From: an uncultured Actinomycetes bacterium
GTDB lineage: Bacteria > Actinomycetota > Acidimicrobiia > Acidimicrobiales > RAAP-2
Direction of reading: 5' to 3'
DNA: 9,111 bases
Assembly (NCBI GenBank): GCA_903854175.1
Contig: CAINVQ010000081.1
Span: 1 to 9,111, forward strand
Every line of letters starts with the position of its first letter. Position 1 is the stretch's first letter. Positions 4,549-9,111 of the stretch are shown in pieces. The position numbers and the translations under genes were made by a program. The notes under the pieces are model-generated. The model saw nothing but the letters and a program-made list of their open reading frames with translations, searched no databases and was not told where the DNA came from.

Positions 4549-6054
4549 TCGCTTCGCTCTGGCGAAGTGCGTGCCCTTATTGGTGCGAACGGTAGTGGAA
4601 AGTCAACACTTGTAAAAGTGATTGCTGGGTATCACACACCAGACAGCGGTGAAATTGAAGTAAACGGAACAACGTGCAGCCTCAGTGACGCACGTGGTAT
4701 TCGCGAATTATGGAAAGTCTCAATTGTCCACCAAGACCTCGGACTAATTGATGGACTCAGTATCTTGGAAAATTTTCTTCTCTACGATTTCTCCTCTAGC
4801 AATGATCTAAAGATCAGCTGGGGCGAACAAAGCAAAATAGTTTCCAAGTTTTTAGAACGCTTTGGCGTCAAAATCTCTCCTTTCCGAAAGATCAATGAAT
4901 GTTCACGTGTTACGCGTGCGCTCATTGCCCTTGCTCGTGCAGTGTGGATTCTCGAAGCAGACGCTCGAATCACTGGCGAAAATGCTGCAACAACAACGGG
5001 AACGCTCATCTTGGACGAGCTCACAGCATTCCTAAGCATTGAAGAAGTACAACTACTCAAATCTGTCATTAAGGACATTGTCGCAAGCGGATTCAGTGTT
5101 CTATTTGTATCTCACGACCTCGATGAAATTTTGAGTTTCGCTGATCAAATTACTGTTCTTCGTGATGGCCGCTGCGTAGCTGACCAACCAACTCAGGGTG
5201 TCAGCAAAGATGAACTCTTCGCTCTTATCGCCGGACGTTCAGTCGATGAACTGAAAGATGCGCCTGCATCTGACTTCACAAGCCTTGATGAGAGCAAGAA
5301 GATCACTGTTGAAGGCCTTACATCAAGCGACCGAAGTCTCGGACCTATCAATTTTGACTTTGCACCTGGTGAAGTAATTGGACTCACTGGACTCGTTGGC
5401 TCTGGCTATGAGCTCGTTCCATATTCAATGTTCGGATCGGACAAGGGCTCGGTAGGCGAGCTAACAATTGAAGCAGGAAAAATTAAAATTGAACGCTTGA
5501 CCCCGCCACACGCAATTGAACTTGGAATTGCGCTCGTGCCTGGCGACAGAAGTACTCAGGGACTATGGAGCGACATGACTATCGCTGAAAACCTGACCGC
5601 AACAGACAAAGAGCAAAAACTAAATCCTTGGTTAATTTCATGGAAGCGAGTATGGGGTCGCGGAAATGAAGTTGTTAAAGAATACGCAGTGAAGGCTCCA
5701 AGTTCACACACAAAAATTGTTCAGCTCAGTGGTGGTAACGCACAACGAGTCATGATGGCAAAAGGCATTACTGCAAAGCCAACTATTTTGTTGCTTCACG
5801 AGCCGGTGCAAGGTGTTGATGTTGGCTCTAGAAGCCACATCGCAGATGTAATCCTTGATCGTGCATCTAACGGCCTTGCAGTTGTATGCGCAAGTGGTGA
5901 CCACGAATTCTTGGCGCAAGTTGCGACTCGAGTTTTGGTCTTTAGCCATGGACAGATTGTCAATGAGTTGAAGCCAAAACAGGGGCAGCAATTCGTTGGT
6001 AAAGATGAAATTGTCTACGCCTGTCAGAACAAAACAACCGTCAACGTTCAATAA
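4474..6054 (+). CDS. Sugar ABC transporter ATP-binding protein, two fused ATPase domains (RbsA type)
   Basis: A 526-residue cytoplasmic ATPase that powers the importer, with two ABC domains in one chain as in RbsA, MglA and AraG. Domain 1: Walker A GANGSGKST (37-45), Q-loop Gln87, Walker B LILDE (178-182), H-loop His214. Its signature region is not LSGGQ but ECSRVTRAL (142-150), followed by extra residues (about 160-176) before Walker B. Domain 2: the P-loop is GLVGSGYE (306-313), without the Lys-Ser/Thr; the signature LSGGN (418-422) is good; Walker B reads LLLHEP (439-444), with His for Asp. Only one of the two composite ATP sites therefore looks competent. GTG 4474 has GGAG at 4464-4467, six bases away. 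The gene begins 59 bases after the binding-protein stop and its start lies inside a strong RNA fold. The permease follows after 17 bases. Confidence 0.93.
   Translation: MQNTVTISNVSQHFGAVKALDQVGLSLRSGEVRALIGANGSGKSTLVKVIAGYHTPDSGEIEVNGTTCSLSDARGIRELWKVSIVHQDLGLIDGLSILENFLLYDFSSSNDLKISWGEQSKIVSKFLERFGVKISPFRKINECSRVTRALIALARAVWILEADARITGENAATTTGTLILDELTAFLSIEEVQLLKSVIKDIVASGFSVLFVSHDLDEILSFADQITVLRDGRCVADQPTQGVSKDELFALIAGRSVDELKDAPASDFTSLDESKKITVEGLTSSDRSLGPINFDFAPGEVIGLTGLVGSGYELVPYSMFGSDKGSVGELTIEAGKIKIERLTPPHAIELGIALVPGDRSTQGLWSDMTIAENLTATDKEQKLNPWLISWKRVWGRGNEVVKEYAVKAPSSHTKIVQLSGGNAQRVMMAKGITAKPTILLLHEPVQGVDVGSRSHIADVILDRASNGLAVVCASGDHEFLAQVATRVLVFSHGQIVNELKPKQGQQFVGKDEIVYACQNKTTVNVQ
4550..4569 (+). 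promoter_or_regulatory. Additional hairpin early in the ATPase coding region
   Basis: CTTCGC (4552-4557) pairs with GCGAAG (4562-4567) around TCTG, with a further G-U pair (4551/4568) and C-G pair (4550/4569). It directly follows the 13-bp helix and competes with only its two outermost pairs, so it could stack on or alternate with it. It encodes codons 26-32 of the ATPase, so part of the sequence is constrained by protein. Confidence 0.35.
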
Positions 6055-6071
6055 CCCTAGAAAGGTAAGAA

Positions 6072-7115
6072 ATGTCCATCTCAGATACTTCTGCAACCAA
6101 TAGCAACGCAGATGTAACCAAGATCAAGAAAAGCTCTTCGTCAAAGAAGTATGCACGCTTAGACCTTCTCGAACGTGTTTGGCTGATTCTTGTTTGGGCG
6201 TTAGCAATCGCAGTTTTTGGTGCTCTTCGTCCTCACACATTCTTAACGGTCACAACATTCTCAGGAATGTTTGGACTCAACGCAACGCTCGCAATTTTGG
6301 CGCTCGGACTAATTATTGTTCTCCGAGTTGGAGAGTTTGACCTTTCAATTGCCGCAAACCTTGTTGTTTCTTCAGAAGTAATGGGAATATTGAACGCGCA
6401 GCACCATGTTTCGCTACTACTTGCAATGATTGTTGCAATTGTTGTTGGTGGAGCTATCGGGGCCTTCAACGCATTCATTATTTTGAAATTCAAAATTGAC
6501 TCATTCATTGCAACGCTTGGTATGGGATCAGTACTTTCTGGAATTGCATTATGGATTACAGGTGGAACGGCTCTTACAGGCCTTTCGCAGGCGCTTGTTA
6601 ACGGTGTTGTTATCCGTCGCCTCTTTGGTATTTCATACGAGTTCTACTACTCACTAGTTCTCATGATGGTGCTTTGGTACGTGTTCCGTTACACCGCAAT
6701 TGGTCGCCGTCTTTTGTTCGTTGGTAAGAACAGAGAAGTAGCCCGTCTTTCTGGAGTCCATGTTTCTCGAATCCGTTTCGGTGCTTTCACTGTGGCAGGA
6801 ATGATTGGCGCACTTGCTGGAATTGTTTACTCGGGAACTTCTGGAACAACGAACCCATCTGCTGGACTCGTGTACTTGCTCCCTGCATACGCAGCAGCGT
6901 TCCTAGGTGCGACATGCATTGACATTGGAGACTTCAATCCAATTGGAACTGTGGTCGCAGTGTTCTTCCTTGTTACTGGGGTTCAGGGACTCGCCATGCT
7001 TGGCGTTGGAAACTTCGTTCAGGACATCTTCTACGGTGTGGCACTGATTCTTTCAGTAGCAGGGTCTCAGTACCTCGCGCGCTCTAAGGCTCGTCGAGTC
7101 ATTTCAACTGAATAG
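6072..7115 (+). CDS. Sugar ABC transporter permease (RbsC type)
   Basis: A 347-residue integral membrane protein of the branched-chain/ribose permease family, forming the channel of the importer, presumably as a homodimer since only one permease gene is present. The hydrophilic Ser/Lys-rich N-terminus (1-32) is cytoplasmic. Hydrophobic segments lie at about 34-52, 66-86, 92-107, 113-138, 145-165, 190-207, 236-256, 265-283, 290-310 and 316-335. Seen: VGEFDLSIAA (86-95), the counterpart of the family motif GGIDLSVG, and the cytoplasmic coupling loop GRRLLFVGKNREVARLSGV (211-229) that would dock with the ATPase. The start ATG 6072 has AAAGG (6061-6065) at a 6-base distance. It is the last gene of the operon, followed by a weak hairpin and the convergent SDR gene. 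Confidence 0.93.
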   Translation: MSISDTSATNSNADVTKIKKSSSSKKYARLDLLERVWLILVWALAIAVFGALRPHTFLTVTTFSGMFGLNATLAILALGLIIVLRVGEFDLSIAANLVVSSEVMGILNAQHHVSLLLAMIVAIVVGGAIGAFNAFIILKFKIDSFIATLGMGSVLSGIALWITGGTALTGLSQALVNGVVIRRLFGISYEFYYSLVLMMVLWYVFRYTAIGRRLLFVGKNREVARLSGVHVSRIRFGAFTVAGMIGALAGIVYSGTSGTTNPSAGLVYLLPAYAAAFLGATCIDIGDFNPIGTVVAVFFLVTGVQGLAMLGVGNFVQDIFYGVALILSVAGSQYLARSKARRVISTE

Positions 7116-7136
7116 CTAACTTCTTTTAAGAAGTAG
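7116..7136. terminator. Weak hairpin between convergent permease and SDR genes
   Basis: ACTTCTT (7119-7125) faces AAGAAGT (7128-7134), giving 6-7 bp around a very small loop, and CT/AG (7116-7117/7135-7136) extends it across a bulged A. It lies just past the permease stop and 13 bases from the SDR stop, the usual place for a shared bidirectional terminator. It is AT-rich, and only TTT follows on the plus strand, so termination efficiency may be low. Confidence 0.4.
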
Positions 7137-7148
7137 TTTCAGCTGCAA

Positions 7149-7916
7149 TTAAATAACTGGTGAGAGTCCGCCGTCAACGCTGATCCCTACGCCCGTGATA
7201 TAGCTGGCACGAGGTGACAAGAGGTACGTTGCGATATCAGCAAACTCTTCTGAACGACCGAAGCGACCGAGCGGAATAGGCATGGTCTTGGCAGTGTTCA
7301 CGTAGAACTCTTCTTCAGAGATGCCCTGCCCAACAGCGCGTCGAGCCCACTGGCCAGAAGCCACGAACCCTACGAGGAGTGCGTTAACACGGATGCCACG
7401 AGGGCCAAGCTCATTAGCCATTGTTTTGGTCAGAGTAAGCCCTGCTGAGCGAGTAGCTGAAGTCGGGGTGGAGCCCGCTCCTGGCGCTCTGGCGCTGTTT
7501 GAGAGGGTATTGATGATAACTCCATTGGACTTTTCGAGATGTGCTGTGGCGTAACGGATTGCCCTGACTGTTGACATGATCTTTAGATCAAAGTCTTCTT
7601 GCCAGTCAGCATCAGTTGAGTCTTCGAGACGGATGGAACTAGCACGACCGGCGTTATTAACTAGTCCGTCAATGCGACCGTATTTACTTGCGCTGGCATC
7701 AATGAAAGCTTCGATATCTTCCTTCTTCGTAACGTCAGCTTTGAAACAGAGTGAATTATCGCCAAGAAGTTGACGTGCGTTTTCGAGTCGAGCTTCATCT
7801 CTCCCACACACCGCTACATTTGCTCCTTCACTAATCAAGTTCTTCGCGAGGGCTAAACCAATTCCGTCGGTTCCACCAGTAATGAGAATGCAGTGATTTT
7901 TTAATTGAAGGTCCAT
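7149..7916 (-). CDS. Short-chain dehydrogenase/reductase family protein with altered catalytic motif
   Basis: A 255-residue Rossmann-fold protein of the classical SDR family, soluble and cytoplasmic. Seen: the dinucleotide motif TGGTDGIG (13-20); CGRDEARL (37-44), where Arg after the second strand suggests NADP preference; the structural NNAG (87-90); GIRVNAL (174-180); and the C-terminal SVDGG (246-250). The catalytic Ser is probably Ser139. The catalytic YxxxK is absent: the aligned stretch PTSATRSAGL puts Thr152 where Tyr belongs and Arg156 where Lys belongs. The protein may be inactive as a dehydrogenase, use another acid/base, or bind cofactor for another purpose. No ribosome site precedes ATG 7916, but a TAGACT -10 box ends six bases before it, so the mRNA is probably leaderless. 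It is divergent from glycerate kinase and so likely related functionally. Substrate unknown. Confidence 0.88.
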   Translation of the reverse strand: MDLQLKNHCILITGGTDGIGLALAKNLISEGANVAVCGRDEARLENARQLLGDNSLCFKADVTKKEDIEAFIDASASKYGRIDGLVNNAGRASSIRLEDSTDADWQEDFDLKIMSTVRAIRYATAHLEKSNGVIINTLSNSARAPGAGSTPTSATRSAGLTLTKTMANELGPRGIRVNALLVGFVASGQWARRAVGQGISEEEFYVNTAKTMPIPLGRFGRSEEFADIATYLLSPRASYITGVGISVDGGLSPVI

Positions 7917-7972
7917 TTAATAAGTCTATTAGCGCTGAATAAAGTTGTATTGACTTCACATATGATTTCAAA
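7917..7972. promoter_or_regulatory. Divergent leaderless promoters of SDR and glycerate kinase
   Basis: The 56-bp gap carries a -10 box for each direction at leaderless spacing. Minus strand: TAGACT (7923-7928), then 6 nt to ATG 7916. Plus strand: TATGAT (7961-7966), then 6 nt to ATG 7973. Neither gene has a Shine-Dalgarno sequence and neither has a convincing -35. AGCGCT at 7931-7936, the core palindrome of many LacI-family operators, sits between the two boxes; its flanks are only weakly symmetrical. Shared regulation of both genes is plausible. Confidence 0.5.
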
Positions 7973-9001
7973 ATGAGCACTTCTGAGCCTGGAGCTTCAG
8001 CCAATCAACGCAAAGTAGTTGTGGCAATGGATAAATTCCGTGGGAGCGCGAGCGCTACTCAAATGAATGATGCAGTTACAAAAGGACTTGAATCAAATGG
8101 TTGGTCCGTTACTACCAGATTGATCTCTGACGGAGGCGAAGGCTTTCGCAGTTGTTTTGAGGGTGAAGTTGTATTCATATCTGCCCCTGATGCGTATGGA
8201 ACTTTGAGATCAGTACCGCTAACTATCAGTCAGATTCATGGTGAACGAGTCGGCGTTCTTGAAGTTGCAGAAATTGTGGGCTATACAAAGTCGGACCCGA
8301 CCCCTGAAGACGCTTTAAATGCTTCGAGCAGAGGCGTTGGGGTTGCATTACTTGAAGCAGAGAAGTTGAATGTGAGTTCAGTGTTGCTGGGACTCGGTGG
8401 TTCATCAACCTCTGACGGAGGACTTGGCTGTTTTGAAGTTCTTAAGGCAAACAAGTCTTCACTCTCCATCACTGTGGCTACAGACATAACGGCAGTTTTC
8501 TCTGGTGCTATTCGCTACGCCAAACAAAAGGGTGTTATCGAAAGAGATCTATTTAAAATTGAGGACCGGCTTAAAGAGCTCGCTATGTTTTACAAAAATG
8601 AATGCAATGTAGATGTTGAGCAGATCCAAGGTGCAGGAGCTGCAGGAGGCATTGGGGGCGCGCTCGCTGTGCTTGGTGCAGAACTCCGTAACGGATTTTC
8701 AGTCATTGCAGAAGCGACTGAGTTTGATTCGCTTGCTCAGAGTGCAGACCTGGTCGTTACTGGCGAGGGCAGATTTGATCTGGGGAGCCTAGAAGGCAAA
8801 GTTGTGTCGTCAATTTGTGAGCGAAGTGGTTCGACACCAGTTCTTGTCCTTTGTGGGGAATATGACAAAGATGCCAAGGATCATTTTTCGCGTAGATTTC
8901 CGCAAGGAAGATTAATCAGCTTTACCGAGCAATTTGGAAGCAGCCGCTCTTTCGAGTCGCCCGAGCACTGCGCAGAAGAGATTGCGAAAGAACAGAAGTA
9001 G
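7973..9001 (+). CDS. Glycerate kinase family protein (class I, GlxK/GarK-like)
   Basis: A 342-residue cytoplasmic kinase that would phosphorylate D-glycerate with ATP; characterised members of this family mostly make 2-phosphoglycerate, an entry point to lower glycolysis. Seen: VVVAMDKFRGSASATQ (15-30, family usually APDSFKGSLSA), SDGGEGF (52-58), SSRGVGVALLEA (118-129), LGLGGSSTSDGGLGC (139-153), TDITAVFSG (170-178), GAGAAGGIGGALAVLGAEL (220-238), and VVTGEGRFDLGSLEGKV (261-277). It is shorter than the usual ~375-385 residues, mainly because only about 17 residues separate Cys153 from Asp171 where the family normally has a longer segment. ATG 7973 has no ribosome site but lies six bases after a TATGAT -10 box, so it is probably leaderless. 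The proximity of a sugar importer and a hydroxyacid dehydrogenase suggests glycerate is a catabolic intermediate here. Confidence 0.9.
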   Translation: MSTSEPGASANQRKVVVAMDKFRGSASATQMNDAVTKGLESNGWSVTTRLISDGGEGFRSCFEGEVVFISAPDAYGTLRSVPLTISQIHGERVGVLEVAEIVGYTKSDPTPEDALNASSRGVGVALLEAEKLNVSSVLLGLGGSSTSDGGLGCFEVLKANKSSLSITVATDITAVFSGAIRYAKQKGVIERDLFKIEDRLKELAMFYKNECNVDVEQIQGAGAAGGIGGALAVLGAELRNGFSVIAEATEFDSLAQSADLVVTGEGRFDLGSLEGKVVSSICERSGSTPVLVLCGEYDKDAKDHFSRRFPQGRLISFTEQFGSSRSFESPEHCAEEIAKEQK

Positions 9002-9025
9002 CTAGTGCTAACAGTTCGCTGAAAC

Positions 9026-9067
9026 ACGAATTTATATAGCAATTCGTTGAGTGATTAGTTCAGTCAA
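9026..9067. promoter_or_regulatory. Two adjacent dyads upstream of the next gene
   Basis: First dyad: ACGAATT (9026-9032) and AATTCGT (9041-9047) around an 8-bp AT-rich spacer. Second dyad, adjoining it: TTGAGTGA (9047-9054) and TCAGTCAA (9060-9067), 7 of 8 positions symmetrical. Neither is followed by a T run, so they look like operators and not like a terminator for the glycerate kinase gene. A possible promoter overlaps the first: -35-like CTAACA (9008-9013) and -10 TTATAT (9032-9037). AGCAATTCGT (9038-9047) recurs on the opposite strand at 3207-3216. Confidence 0.35.
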
Positions 9068-9099
9068 ATGCTTTGTTATCTTGTGCCTAGGGGGTAATT

Positions 9100-9111
9100 A
9101 TGAAAAAGCAA
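9100..9111 (+). CDS. Start of a further gene, probably secreted protein (3' end outside window)
   Basis: Only ATG AAA AAG CAA is visible before the window ends. The start is supported by AGGGGGTA (9089-9096) at good spacing. The 18 bases from 9089 match those at the binding-protein start (3261-3278) at 16 positions. A basic MKKQ beginning fits a signal peptide, so a second substrate-binding protein is a reasonable guess, but the product cannot be identified from four codons. Confidence 0.5.

Noticed and set aside
4782..5078. Minus-strand open frame of 98 codons inside the ATPase gene
   Set aside because: Low-complexity Ser/Arg-rich shadow of a well-supported gene, with no family motif.
5704..6096. 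Minus-strand open frame of 130 codons across the ATPase-permease junction
   Set aside because: Antisense to two confident genes, no recognisable domain, and the codon pattern follows the plus-strand frame.
9014..9025. Small CAG-TTCG-CTG hairpin after the glycerate kinase stop
   Set aside because: The stem is 3 bp with no T run, too weak to call a terminator.
1..9111. tRNA, rRNA, CRISPR array, insertion sequence or phage genes
   Set aside because: No cloverleaf, regular repeat-spacer series, transposase motif or terminal inverted repeats could be found by eye on either strand.

Overview
The window reads as a stretch of an actinobacterial chromosome of low to moderate GC content, from a free-living organism. 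Protein motifs match actinobacterial versions of the families: the 2-hydroxyacid dehydrogenase, the ABC ATPase with an LLHEP Walker B, and the HMG-CoA-lyase-like protein with an HxHN metal motif. Several genes have a -10 box 6-7 nt before the start codon and no Shine-Dalgarno sequence, which is the leaderless arrangement common in Actinobacteria. A freshwater or marine planktonic lineage such as Nanopelagicales would fit, but this is inference and not proof.

Layout. Bases 2-1014 (+) hold the 3' end of leuC and all of leuD, the two subunits of isopropylmalate isomerase, translationally coupled by a 1-base overlap. Facing them on the minus strand, and overlapping leuD by 4 bases, is an HMG-CoA-lyase-family gene (1011-1907) with its own promoter. 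Next, also on the minus strand, is a D-2-hydroxyacid dehydrogenase (2067-2993). A divergent regulatory region of about 280 bp then leads into a plus-strand ABC import operon: sugar-type substrate-binding protein (3272-4414), fused double-ATPase RbsA-type protein (4474-6054) and RbsC-type permease (6072-7115). A minus-strand SDR gene (7149-7916) converges on the operon and shares a 56-bp divergent promoter region with a glycerate kinase (7973-9001). The window ends on the first four codons of another gene (9100 onward), whose start region closely copies that of the binding-protein gene.

How they may work together. The importer, glycerate kinase, 2-hydroxyacid dehydrogenase (hydroxypyruvate or glyoxylate reductase type) and SDR would make a plausible set for taking up a sugar or sugar-acid and feeding carbon into glycolysis through glycerate. 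The substrate cannot be read from the sequence. The leu genes and the lyase look like independent neighbours.

The most striking non-coding signal is a nested RNA fold at the junction between the binding-protein and ATPase genes. A perfect 13-bp long-range helix encloses the ATPase ribosome binding site, a small hairpin holding the GTG start codon, and a 10-bp UUCG-capped hairpin. Another hairpin sits on the upstream stop codon and one more lies downstream. It looks like a device that lowers ATPase translation relative to the binding protein. The ATPase, SDR and glycerate kinase also each depart from family consensus at important sites.
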